The notes below the pieces were generated by a model. That model did no database searches, was not told the origin of the DNA, and worked only from the letters and a program-made list of their open reading frames with translations. From IMCC26077 sp964561165 (lineage in GTDB: Bacteria > Actinomycetota > Actinomycetes > Nanopelagicales > Nanopelagicaceae), in the NCBI GenBank assembly GCA_964561165.1, contig CAZLOJ010000001.1, positions 1 to 64,000 on the forward strand: DNA of 64,000 nt. The letters are read 5' to 3'. The first letter of the stretch is position 1, and each line of letters begins with the position of its first letter. A program made the translations under genes and the position numbers. Shown in pieces: positions 50,596 to 58,850 of this stretch.

Positions 50596-52332
50596 CTATC
50601 TCTTCTTAAATCCAGACGGACATTTCGGATTTACTCCAGAAACCTTTTTGATGCTCTTGCCTTTAATACAAGTAATGGTGATTCTCGCTGCTGCTGGCTT
50701 AGCCGCGGCGTTAGGTGTCGAAGAAGAGTTGTTGGTCGCGGTAACTGGAGCTTGCTCCTGGGTGAGTTTGATGCGGATAGTCGGCGAGGAGAAGGTGAAA
50801 TTCTTTGCGCTGAGATTCATCCAGCCATCTTTTATCGAGAGCGTCTCCGTTGAAATCTCCTGTTCACCGCCACCAGAACTTAAAACTGATACTGACGCTT
50901 TGATTGGTGCGTTGGAAAAGCCATAAATGCAACGTGCCGAATCAGCATTCATCGCCAGATCGTATGTTCCTTTATAAACCGACCCATCGGCATCAAGGTG
51001 TGCTCCAGCAACTTTGTAACTCATGATGCCCTCTTTAAACGCCGGCGGGCTCCAGCTATATGCCATCGCATTTGTCGTCATCATGCCGTGTAACTTTGTT
51101 TGATCCTTAACGGTGCACTCCCACACTCGATTACCAACGCTCTGGTCCATTCCCCAAAATGATGATGGATCCATTCCTTGGAATCGCCACGTCGGTAAAA
51201 CGCTGGCGGTTTGTAGCCATTTCTCACTGGCTTGGAAATACCCAGTTCCCTTAAGTGCGGGATTTGGGGTATGAATTCCACCGCCGGCTATACCAAAACG
51301 TGGGAACTCGAAGAGATCAGGATGGTTAGAGAACTTTCCCCACATGATGCCTGGTCCATAGACATCATTTTCTACACGACCGTCGTAATTCATCTCTTGT
51401 AGCGCCGGTGATGTTGCGAATTCACTTTTAGGAATCCACGAAATTCCACTGGGGACATTAATTGACGTACCACTTACAACAAGAGTACTGGTTGTAGAAG
51501 AGAGCCGCGTGACTGATGCACGGGTATCTTTCATTCTGCCAAATAACCAACCAGTTAATTTATTATCCATCTGCATCGTTAATTCAATTGGTTGATCGGC
51601 AAAGAATGGTGCAGCCATTCCGCAACGACCAAGATCAGTCCAGATACAGCTTCGATAGCTCTGGTCAACCTCGCCATTCTTTGGATTATCTATTGATTCG
51701 TATCCATCTCGCCAGATTATTGGATAGAAGTTTCCATTTTTTGTCGTGGTAGGTAGTACTTGTGCGCTAAATCCGACAACAGATACCGAGGGAGTGGGTG
51801 AAGATGGTGAAGTTTGGTAGTAATTGATTTGGATATCAACTGCAACGGAATACTCCAAGGTGCCGCCTTTAATCGAGCTTCCTTGCCAGACGCTAATGCC
51901 ACCACCAGCTGGAATTCTGCTGGCGGTATCTCTTGGAAATTTAAAGGTGTCTATCTCATAGAGTAATTGCGCATCCTTGAGGGCTCCGGTTGAGTCCGCT
52001 GTCCGCAGCGATTTGATACATACATCTTGTGCATCAGATTTAGCGGTACAGGGTGGGATTACGGCGGAGACCCGAAGATTGTCAGCGCCAGAACAGCGCG
52101 GATCTGTAACGGAGTTGCAGGCGAGATTTGTGACGAAGGTACCTCGAGTAGCGCCAGTAATTGCCGAAACTTGGGTAAGAACCCGATCATCGGTAATGCT
52201 CAAACCAACTGCTGGATAATTTGGCTTTAGTTTTATCGCATCATCTTGATCATTGAAGAAAACTATCGCGTTGCTGCTTTGCGGAATCAGAATTGTCAGT
52301 AGTAAGCCAAGAATCACTAAATTCTTTTTCAT
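50596..52332 (-). CDS. Large secreted protein with a Cys/Lys-rich C-terminal tail
   Basis: A 578-residue protein with a signal peptide (MKKNLVILGLLLTILIPQSSNA). The body has many short repeats of hydrophobic strands, four or more Cys pairs, and no family I can name. It ends with ITCIKGKSIKKVSGVNPKC followed by PSGFKKR, a short motif with two cysteines and lysines that I recall as a shared tail of many secreted proteins in freshwater actinobacteria, preceded by an Ala/Pro/Thr-rich linker (about 525-550). It overlaps the deacetylase stop by 4 nt, so the two are co-translated. Confidence 0.75.
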   Translation of the reverse strand: MKKNLVILGLLLTILIPQSSNAIVFFNDQDDAIKLKPNYPAVGLSITDDRVLTQVSAITGATRGTFVTNLACNSVTDPRCSGADNLRVSAVIPPCTAKSDAQDVCIKSLRTADSTGALKDAQLLYEIDTFKFPRDTASRIPAGGGISVWQGSSIKGGTLEYSVAVDIQINYYQTSPSSPTPSVSVVGFSAQVLPTTTKNGNFYPIIWRDGYESIDNPKNGEVDQSYRSCIWTDLGRCGMAAPFFADQPIELTMQMDNKLTGWLFGRMKDTRASVTRLSSTTSTLVVSGTSINVPSGISWIPKSEFATSPALQEMNYDGRVENDVYGPGIMWGKFSNHPDLFEFPRFGIAGGGIHTPNPALKGTGYFQASEKWLQTASVLPTWRFQGMDPSSFWGMDQSVGNRVWECTVKDQTKLHGMMTTNAMAYSWSPPAFKEGIMSYKVAGAHLDADGSVYKGTYDLAMNADSARCIYGFSNAPIKASVSVLSSGGGEQEISTETLSIKDGWMNLSAKNFTFSSPTIRIKLTQEQAPVTATNNSSSTPNAAAKPAAARITITCIKGKSIKKVSGVNPKCPSGFKKR

Positions 52333-53054
52333 CGGCCGTCCGCAACGCCATCACTTTCATACACATCGTTAAGCGTGACGAGGTTCAACTCCCTATCGGA
52401 GATTAACTTCAACATTGGCTTGAACACTCTTGTGGACGTCAGATTATTCGCATGGGCAAGGACAATTGATCTATCGTAAAAGCTATTTCTAGCATGGAAG
52501 AGAATGCGAGAAGCGCTGATGTTACTGGCATCTACCAATGAACCAGACCAGAGCATCGGCTTGGTGTACCCGATATCTGCCGCTGCATTCACAACTCTTG
52601 CGTTAATACTTCCATAGGGTGGTCGGTAATACGGCCGCATATCTACGCCAAAATTTCGTTCAATGAAGTTGTGCGCACCCATTAATTCTTTTTGGATCTG
52701 TCTAGTGCCAAGACCAGCGAGCGCGGGATGGTGTGCGGTGTGATTGGCTAATTGAATCTGACCGCTATTCACCAGAGGTTGTAACTCTTTTCTATTTGCA
52801 ATCCATGATCCCATCGCGGAATAAACAAAGAAAGTTAGACGAAGATCATTGTCAGCAACCAACCTGATATAGCGCTTTACAGCCTCAATACTCGTGCCGT
52901 CATCAACTGTCCATGCAACGCGTTTCACATCAGATTTCGGAAGCTCACGAATTATTCGCACGCTACTTCCATGTGCGCTCAGCGGAGTCAGATGTGAAAT
53001 AGTGGCGCCAAGCGTGCCGCTCCCAAGTAGCGCAAGAAATGAGCGGCGATCCAT
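52329..53054 (-). CDS. Polysaccharide deacetylase family protein with Tat-type signal
   Basis: A 241-residue NodB-type deacetylase. The N-terminus MDRRSFLALLGSGTLGATI has a twin-arginine motif and hydrophobic stretch, so export is probably by the Tat pathway. WTVDDGTS replaces the usual TFDDGP motif while keeping the two Asp, NHTAHHP gives the metal histidines and YRPPYGSIN the catalytic Arg block. It probably removes acetyl groups from a cell-wall or surface glycan. ATG at 53054 with AAGGAGAAAT upstream. It is co-translated with a large secreted protein. Confidence 0.85.
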   Translation of the reverse strand: MDRRSFLALLGSGTLGATISHLTPLSAHGSSVRIIRELPKSDVKRVAWTVDDGTSIEAVKRYIRLVADNDLRLTFFVYSAMGSWIANRKELQPLVNSGQIQLANHTAHHPALAGLGTRQIQKELMGAHNFIERNFGVDMRPYYRPPYGSINARVVNAAADIGYTKPMLWSGSLVDASNISASRILFHARNSFYDRSIVLAHANNLTSTRVFKPMLKLISDRELNLVTLNDVYESDGVADGR

Positions 53055-53094
53055 ATTTCTCCTTATGTAGGGTCTTAAACCTAGTGGAGAGCCA

Positions 53095-53100
53095 TACACT
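53095..53100 (+). promoter_or_regulatory. Candidate -10 box for leaderless Nramp mRNA
   Basis: TACACT followed by six bases (TTATAT) and the GTG at 53107, with no ribosome-binding site. Confidence 0.4.
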
Positions 53101-53106
53101 TTATAT

Positions 53107-54396
53107 GTGAGGGTTAGGACGCTACATGGAACAAGGCGGAAACCTCATTGGCGCATAATGCGCTTTTTGGGACCAGGGTTGATAACTGGGGCCGCGGATG
53201 ATGATCCTTCGGGTATCGCCACCTATTCCCAAGCGGGAGCGGCATATGGTTTTGGCCAACTGTGGACCATCATTATGTGTTTGCCGTTGATGATTGCGGT
53301 GCAGGAGGCGTGCGCGCGGATCGGATCTGCGACCTCTCAAGGTTTAGTGAAAGTTACCTCACGGGTGTATTCGAAGCGGGTGCTCTTCTTCGTAGTCGCG
53401 CTTGTGGTTATTGCAAACGTCATCAATATCGGGGCAGATTTCGCAGCCGTAGGAGCGGCAATCAATCTTCTTATTCCACTTCCGATCTGGCTTCTCTCAA
53501 CGTTGTTCATGCTCATTGTGCTTGGCCTTGAGATCTTTATCGGATATCACACCTATGCAAAATTTCTGAAAATACTCTCGTTGTCATTGATTTCCTACGT
53601 CGCTGTTGCCTTAATTGTGACGAACAATTGGATAGAAGTATTTAAGTCAACATTCATCCCACAGTTGGAATGGAGTTCAGCTTACTGGTATGTGATTGTG
53701 GCTGTATTGGGTACCACTATTAGCCCGTACATGTTTTTCTGGCAAACAGCCGAAGAAGTGGAAGAAACTCATTATGCACAAGAACACAATCGCGCTCAAC
53801 GAAGTATCAAAGAAATCAGACAAGACACCAGCATCGGAATGAGCATCTCGCAAATTGGCAGTTGGTTCATGATCATCACCGCTGCAGTGGTTTTACATGA
53901 AAATGGTGTAGTCAACATCGGAACTGCAGCTGACGCCGCAAAAGCTCTTGAGCCTTTAGTGGAAGGATTCCCGCACGCAGGGACTATCGCGAAATTCCTC
54001 TTCGCTATTGGCATTATTGGCATGGGGTTACTTGGTATCCCGGTTCTTGCTGGCTCTGTCGCATATGCAGTCAGTGATGCGTTTAATTGGCGTGAAGGTT
54101 TGAATTACAAATTAAAAGAAGCTAAACAATTTTATGGTGTGATAATTTTTTCAACGGTAGCGGGATGGGTAATAACTCTCGTAGGGATTGATCCGATTAA
54201 ATCACTTGTTTTTGCCGCTGTAATTAACGGATTAGTCGCAGTTCCACTCATTTTTCTTATTGCCAGAATCTCTCGCAATAAAGAGGTCATGGGGGAACTT
54301 ACGGGCAAAGGTCTCTCGCGCACGATGTTAAATATTGCTTTTATGGTGATGTTGCTCTGCGCATTGATGCTGATAGGCACCACTATTTTCTCCTAA
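53107..54396 (+). CDS. Nramp family transporter with non-canonical metal site
   Basis: A 429-residue membrane protein of the Nramp (MntH) fold with about 11 helices. Helix 1 has LITGAADDDPSGIATYSQAGA, where DPSG replaces canonical DPGN; helix 6 reads GTTISPYMFFWQTAEE, so the usual Met-Pro-His is Ser-Pro-Tyr. The Asp is kept but the soft Met ligand is lost. This subfamily is common in bacteria but its ion is uncertain; Mg2+ or another hard ion is possible. The start may be GTG 53107 or the ATG at 53158. Confidence 0.85.
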   Translation: MRVRTLHGTRRKPHWRIMRFLGPGLITGAADDDPSGIATYSQAGAAYGFGQLWTIIMCLPLMIAVQEACARIGSATSQGLVKVTSRVYSKRVLFFVVALVVIANVINIGADFAAVGAAINLLIPLPIWLLSTLFMLIVLGLEIFIGYHTYAKFLKILSLSLISYVAVALIVTNNWIEVFKSTFIPQLEWSSAYWYVIVAVLGTTISPYMFFWQTAEEVEETHYAQEHNRAQRSIKEIRQDTSIGMSISQIGSWFMIITAAVVLHENGVVNIGTAADAAKALEPLVEGFPHAGTIAKFLFAIGIIGMGLLGIPVLAGSVAYAVSDAFNWREGLNYKLKEAKQFYGVIIFSTVAGWVITLVGIDPIKSLVFAAVINGLVAVPLIFLIARISRNKEVMGELTGKGLSRTMLNIAFMVMLLCALMLIGTTIFS

Positions 54397-54405
54397 TGAA
54401 TCCTA

Positions 54406-54411
54406 TATGAT
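54406..54411 (+). promoter_or_regulatory. Candidate -10 box for leaderless ABC permease mRNA
   Basis: TATGAT followed by six bases and the GTG start at 54418; only a poor ribosome-binding site (GTAG) is present. Confidence 0.45.
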
Positions 54412-54417
54412 TCGTAG

Positions 54418-55245
54418 GTGAATCTGAGGCGGAAGAGCAAGGTAGTGCCTACTTTGATGATTCTTCCGTATGTCGCTTTCATGCTCTTCTGCGGAATCGT
54501 ACCAATTGTTTATGGCGTGCTTGAGGTGCGAAATCCTTCGTGGATTAACATGGATGGTGGGTATGAAACGTTCCTTAAAATTCTTCAAGATTTTCGAGTT
54601 GGCCCTGCTTTAATCAACATTCTTTTCTTGCTAGCAATTTTTGTACCGCTCATGATAGTCACAGTTCTGGCAGTTTCACTCTTACTTGATTCTGTAGATT
54701 TCAAATATAACAATGCGATGCGATTACTTTTTCTTATCCCGGGGCTTATTCCAACTGCCGTTGCAGTTCTTTTCTGGTCCGCATTGGTTGGGTACGACGT
54801 GGTGTGGGATAAGTCAAACATTCGTTGGCTTATTGGCGTCATCTCTTTTTCAACGGGTATTGGCAGTTGGATTGTCATTCAATATGGCTCACTCCGCTCG
54901 ATTTCTCATGAAGTGTTGGAGGCAGGGATTGTCGATGGATGTAACCGATTCCAATTAGCATGGCGTTTGAAGCTGCCGATGATCGGTAGGTACGTTGCTT
55001 ACATGGTCATTCTAGTGATTGTAAGTACCCTCCAGATCTTCAACGAGCCCAATCTTTTAATGGATACCAATATGACAACTGATTGGTCACCTAGTCAGAT
55101 TGCATTCGGCTACGCATTCAAAAATGCAGATTTCGCTGGAGGTGTTGCGTTGTCACTGATTATGTTGATTCCAAATGTGATACTTGCATTGTTATTCGTA
55201 TTCAACACCGATTTCATGAAAAAGAGTAAAAGCGCATGGAAGTAG
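54418..55245 (+). CDS. Sugar-type ABC transporter permease (MalF-like)
   Basis: A 275-residue permease with six helices (for example TLMILPYVAFMLFCGIVPIVYGV, NILFLLAIFVPLMIVTVLAVSLL, LFLIPGLIPTAVAVLFWSALV). The EAA loop that contacts the ATPase reads EAGIVDGCNRFQLAWRLKLPMI. It matches carbohydrate-uptake (CUT1) inner subunits. It overlaps the next permease by 10 nt. No solute-binding protein or ATPase gene is adjacent. Confidence 0.88.
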   Translation: MNLRRKSKVVPTLMILPYVAFMLFCGIVPIVYGVLEVRNPSWINMDGGYETFLKILQDFRVGPALINILFLLAIFVPLMIVTVLAVSLLLDSVDFKYNNAMRLLFLIPGLIPTAVAVLFWSALVGYDVVWDKSNIRWLIGVISFSTGIGSWIVIQYGSLRSISHEVLEAGIVDGCNRFQLAWRLKLPMIGRYVAYMVILVIVSTLQIFNEPNLLMDTNMTTDWSPSQIAFGYAFKNADFAGGVALSLIMLIPNVILALLFVFNTDFMKKSKSAWK

Positions 55246-56000
55246 GAGCTCAACAGCGCAATAGTCGCCTGATAAAACTCATCCTACTAGTCATTACCTT
55301 TTGGGCTTCTTTTCCACTGCTCTGGATTCTGCGTGATGTGGCTCGAATGGTGTTTTCACCGATTGTTTTCTACGACAACGGAGTCTTTTTTATCTGGTTG
55401 AAAAATACGTCGATATTCGTCTTTTCTGCGATGGGCATATCTGTCATTAGTTGTATTACGGCAGGATTTGTCATGGCCGTACTCGACGTGCCATTTCGGC
55501 GGTTATTGCTCTTTCTTACGCTATTAACGATGCTTATCCCGATCACTGCTATGGCTATGCCGTTATATGTAATGATTGATGGAATTGGTCTAAATAACAC
55601 GCTGCTGGGACTGATTCTTGCTTCGTCGTACTTTCCTTTTGGCGCTTTTCTCTCGTATCTTTACTATTCATCAGTGCTACCACCTGATCTGGTGGGAATG
55701 GGGCGAATTGATGGATTGGGAGATCTGGGAATCTATCGTCACTTAGGAATTCCGCTCTCCAAGTCTCTAATCTCAGTGGTCTCTTTCTTTTCGTTCGTTG
55801 GGTTATGGAATAGCTATCAATTGCCACGAGTTCTTTTGGCTGAGCCATCAAAATCGATTATGTCAATCGGAATTGAAGTGTTCTATGGTCAAGGAACGAC
55901 GCTAATCGCTCTCATGATGGTGATTCCTTCAGTATTGCTCTACCTTGCATCGCAACGCACTATTGCGCGCGGTATTTTCAGTGGTGCTGTTAAAGAGTAG
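55236..56000 (+). CDS. Sugar-type ABC transporter permease (MalG-like)
   Basis: A 254-residue partner permease. Six helices and the EAA-type loop GRIDGLGDLGIYRHLGIPLSKS are visible. SYFPFGAFLSYLYYSSVLPPDLVG resembles the family block that normally reads PFxxxLxxxFxxxIPxEL. It is short relative to typical MalG (about 280) but complete. It converges on the hydroxyacid oxidase gene with a 5-bp gap. Confidence 0.87.
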   Translation: MEVGAQQRNSRLIKLILLVITFWASFPLLWILRDVARMVFSPIVFYDNGVFFIWLKNTSIFVFSAMGISVISCITAGFVMAVLDVPFRRLLLFLTLLTMLIPITAMAMPLYVMIDGIGLNNTLLGLILASSYFPFGAFLSYLYYSSVLPPDLVGMGRIDGLGDLGIYRHLGIPLSKSLISVVSFFSFVGLWNSYQLPRVLLAEPSKSIMSIGIEVFYGQGTTLIALMMVIPSVLLYLASQRTIARGIFSGAVKE

Positions 56001-56005
56001 CGTCG

Positions 56006-57235
56006 CTACGGCTTTCGGATTTTAGCTCCCAATGCACGCGCCTCATCAAGATTCTTGACGCCACAGAGAGCCATTGTGTTGATAAATTCTTTACGAAGAA
56101 TATCCACGGCACGCTGAACTCCATATTGTCCGCCCGCCATAATTCCGTAGAGATAAGCGCGTCCTACAAATACACCCTTAGCACCGCGGGCGATTGCGCC
56201 GTAAACATCTTGCCCGCTCATGACAGCGCCATCGATATAGACATCAAGATCCTTGCCAACCGCAGCGACAACATCGGGAAGAATCTCGAGCGGAACAGTT
56301 CCCCGATCTAGTTGGCGGCCGCCATGATTGGAGAGCACAATCGCATCAACCCCAACCTCCTTGCATTTGACGGCATCTTCGACTGACTGAATGCCTTTGA
56401 TGACAATCGGGCCATTCCAGACTGATTTAACCCACGCAAGGTCATCAAAGGTCATCGATGAATCAAAAATGTGAGAGGCAAGTTCAGCAAGTGGTTTATC
56501 CCAACCACGGAAAGCAGCAAATTCTAATTTCTTGGTTGTTAGAAGATTGATCCACCATCGAGGTTTAGCAATTACATATGCAATAGTTTTGAAGCCTAAA
56601 CGAGGCGGGATAGTTAAGCCATTACGAATATCACGAGGGCGATGACCTGAAACTGGGGTATCAACGGTAATGACTAGAGCCTCAAAACCATTTTCTTTTG
56701 CGTTGTTAATCATGCCAAGGCTCTGCTCGCGATTTTGCATCATGTAGAGCTGGAACCAACGCCGTGCACCTGGCACAGCTGCTGCAAGTTCATCTGGAGC
56801 AGTGGTTCCCATTGTTGAGAGGCAATAAATCATGTTATTCGCTTCAGCAACGGCAGCAACAGCTGGTTCGCCAACGTGATACATGAAGCGGGTGTACCCA
56901 GTGGGAGCGAAGATAATTGGGAGATCAACTTTTGTACCAAAGACTTCAGTGCTCGCATCTATCTGAGAGATATTCCTTAATACCCGAACGTTATATTCAA
57001 GATTCTTAAATGCATCAAGAGATCGCTCATAGCTAATCTCGCGTTGCGCACCGCCTTCTACATAATCATAAGTTGCCCTTGGAACTCTTTTCTTCGACAA
57101 CTTCTGTAGATCATAGATAGTGACAGCTTTATCAACTGCGCGCTTAGTTCTGCGGAAAGTAGGAAGTCGCCAATCAATCAAGCCAATGAAATGTGGGACG
57201 TCGGGGAATTGACGTTTGCTCTTGATTGGTTTCAC
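56006..57235 (-). CDS. FMN-dependent alpha-hydroxy-acid oxidase/dehydrogenase
   Basis: A 409-residue member of the L-lactate dehydrogenase (LldD)/glycolate oxidase family. DYVEGGAQREISYERS is the FMN entry, FAPTGYTRFMYHVGEPAVA and VITVDTPVSGHRPRDIRNG are flavin and substrate blocks, and LSNHGGRQLDRGTVPLEIL carries the catalytic His and substrate Arg. It oxidises a 2-hydroxyacid, perhaps L-lactate, to the 2-oxoacid. It is the last gene of the long minus-strand operon. Confidence 0.9.
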   Translation of the reverse strand: MKPIKSKRQFPDVPHFIGLIDWRLPTFRRTKRAVDKAVTIYDLQKLSKKRVPRATYDYVEGGAQREISYERSLDAFKNLEYNVRVLRNISQIDASTEVFGTKVDLPIIFAPTGYTRFMYHVGEPAVAAVAEANNMIYCLSTMGTTAPDELAAAVPGARRWFQLYMMQNREQSLGMINNAKENGFEALVITVDTPVSGHRPRDIRNGLTIPPRLGFKTIAYVIAKPRWWINLLTTKKLEFAAFRGWDKPLAELASHIFDSSMTFDDLAWVKSVWNGPIVIKGIQSVEDAVKCKEVGVDAIVLSNHGGRQLDRGTVPLEILPDVVAAVGKDLDVYIDGAVMSGQDVYGAIARGAKGVFVGRAYLYGIMAGGQYGVQRAVDILRKEFINTMALCGVKNLDEARALGAKIRKP

Positions 57236-57254
57236 TCGGAGATTCTATAGCCTT

Positions 57255-58331
57255 TCAAAATTGAGCTGAGGCGCCAGAATCCATTGAACGATAGAGCGCA
57301 TCGACAAGCTTCAAGGTATCGACGTTATCGGCAACTGATGAGCGAAGTGGACCAGTGCCAGCAACAGCGCGGAAGACTTGTCCGATAGTTCCCATGAAGG
57401 CATCCGGGAACCACCGCGTTGTGACGGGATAGGGGAGCCAACCATCAGTAGGAATGACATGTGATCGGAGCTCGAGCGTATCTGGACGGCCATCTGGGTA
57501 GTCATAGAGCAGACCAAAGGTGCCGCGTATTGACCCCTGATCGCCATCAATTCGATAGAGCGCGTAATTATCGCCACCGCGGTTCATGTGATTGGAGTGG
57601 ACTGTGGCGGTTAGATTTCCATCGTAGAGGTAGGTGCTAATCGTGCGAGTCTCACCAATTGGGTACTGACCTGCAGTTCGTCCTGCAGCACAAAATACCG
57701 TTTTGGGGTTACCTAGGAACCACCGAATCATGTCGTGGTAATGAATCGAGTGGAGCATAACTTCAAGGCGAGGAAGATCTTTTGCCCAAGGCCACATGTG
57801 CCAGGGTGTATCAAGGTTGACGTTGATAGCGAAATTAGTGACCTTACCGATCATGCCAAGTTCGACCATCTTGTATGCGGCAGCAATTCCCTCTTCAAAG
57901 CGAAGTTGTTGATTGACTCCTGCAACAATTCCATGTGCCTTAGCGCTCGCCGCAAGTTCTTCCCCCTTTTCAACTGTAGTAGCAAGGGGTTTCTGAGCAA
58001 GAATATGCTTCTTAGCACCTGCGACTTTTAAGAAGATTTCTGGTTGGGCTGCTGCAGGCACTGCGATGTCAACAACCTTGGATGTTGGATCATTAATGAG
58101 CTCGTCAAGAGTTGAATAGACTTTACCGATTCCATGTCGCGCAGCAACATCTTTTGCTTTTGCAGGATCGGTATCAAAAATACCAACTACAGTGAGATTA
58201 GCTTTTTTGTAAGCAGGAAGATGTGCGCCATCAACTATGCCACCAGCGCCTACGATAGCAATTGGTAATTTCACCTTTTCATCAATGGAGAGATCACAGA
58301 ACTCTGAGACTTCCTTGAATGGATCGATCAT
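57255..58331 (-). CDS. Gfo/Idh/MocA family oxidoreductase
   Basis: A 358-residue NAD(P)-dependent sugar or sugar-acid dehydrogenase. PIAIVGAGGIVDGAHLPAYKKA is the Rossmann nucleotide site; the family motif EKP reads QKP (HILAQKPLATT); HSIHYHDMIRWFLG holds the catalytic His and Asp region. It could oxidise a pyranose to its lactone, which the neighbouring lactonase would open. Substrate not shown. Confidence 0.85.
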   Translation of the reverse strand: MIDPFKEVSEFCDLSIDEKVKLPIAIVGAGGIVDGAHLPAYKKANLTVVGIFDTDPAKAKDVAARHGIGKVYSTLDELINDPTSKVVDIAVPAAAQPEIFLKVAGAKKHILAQKPLATTVEKGEELAASAKAHGIVAGVNQQLRFEEGIAAAYKMVELGMIGKVTNFAINVNLDTPWHMWPWAKDLPRLEVMLHSIHYHDMIRWFLGNPKTVFCAAGRTAGQYPIGETRTISTYLYDGNLTATVHSNHMNRGGDNYALYRIDGDQGSIRGTFGLLYDYPDGRPDTLELRSHVIPTDGWLPYPVTTRWFPDAFMGTIGQVFRAVAGTGPLRSSVADNVDTLKLVDALYRSMDSGASAQF

Positions 58332-58340
58332 GTCGCGCTC

Positions 58341-58850
58341 CTACTGATTCTCTGCCTGGCTGGTTCGGTATTTAACAGTCTGTAGATGTTCGGTGTAAAG
58401 AACCAGCTCTTCATCGTCTGCTCGGAACACCTCATAAGCAACTCGAAAGAGCCCTAAGTTCTCGTACTTTGGTGACTTCTCTAAGAAAGTACGCATAGCA
58501 TAGATAGTGTCGCCAATAAACACTGGTTTGATGAAACGTAGCTTGTCGTATCCGTAACTGAAAGTATTGATGTTGTTATGCGCAAAAAGCCCCATACCGT
58601 AGCAGAAAACCAGGGCGCCAGGGACGATGCGTTTGCCAAAGAGACCCTCTTCGCGGGCCCACTTATCGTCGGCGACATAGGGATGAAGATCGAGAAGTAG
58701 CGAGGAGAAAATCATTAGCTCGCCCTCGGAGATTGTGCGACGAATTGAGCGATCTACTTTCCCTACTTGATAATCCTCATAGAATTCGAGCTCTTGGTTC
58801 CATACAGGGACTTGGTAGCGAGCTTTTTCATCGGGATTTGGATTCTTCAT
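58341..58850 (-). CDS. MaoC family dehydratase (first)
   Basis: A 169-residue hotdog-fold protein. The N-terminus FYEDYQVGKVDRSIRRTISEGELMIFSSLLLDLHPYVADD has the (R)-hydratase core, in which an Asp and His (DLHPYVAD) act on enoyl- or mesaconyl-CoA-type esters; YGYDKLRFIKPVFIGDTIYA follows. It is overlapped at its start by the CoA-transferase gene by 4 nt, arguing for a shared CoA-ester substrate. Confidence 0.85.
   Translation of the reverse strand: MKNPNPDEKARYQVPVWNQELEFYEDYQVGKVDRSIRRTISEGELMIFSSLLLDLHPYVADDKWAREEGLFGKRIVPGALVFCYGMGLFAHNNINTFSYGYDKLRFIKPVFIGDTIYAMRTFLEKSPKYENLGLFRVAYEVFRADDEELVLYTEHLQTVKYRTSQAENQ

Noticed and set aside
50492..50926. 144-residue plus-strand open frame over the two secreted-protein genes
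   Set aside because: Antisense to two genes with clear signal peptides; no motif or start signal.
55997..56009. GTAGC-GTC-GCTAC hairpin between the convergent permease and hydroxyacid oxidase genes as a bidirectional terminator
   Set aside because: Only five pairs, a 3-nt loop and no U-run on either strand.
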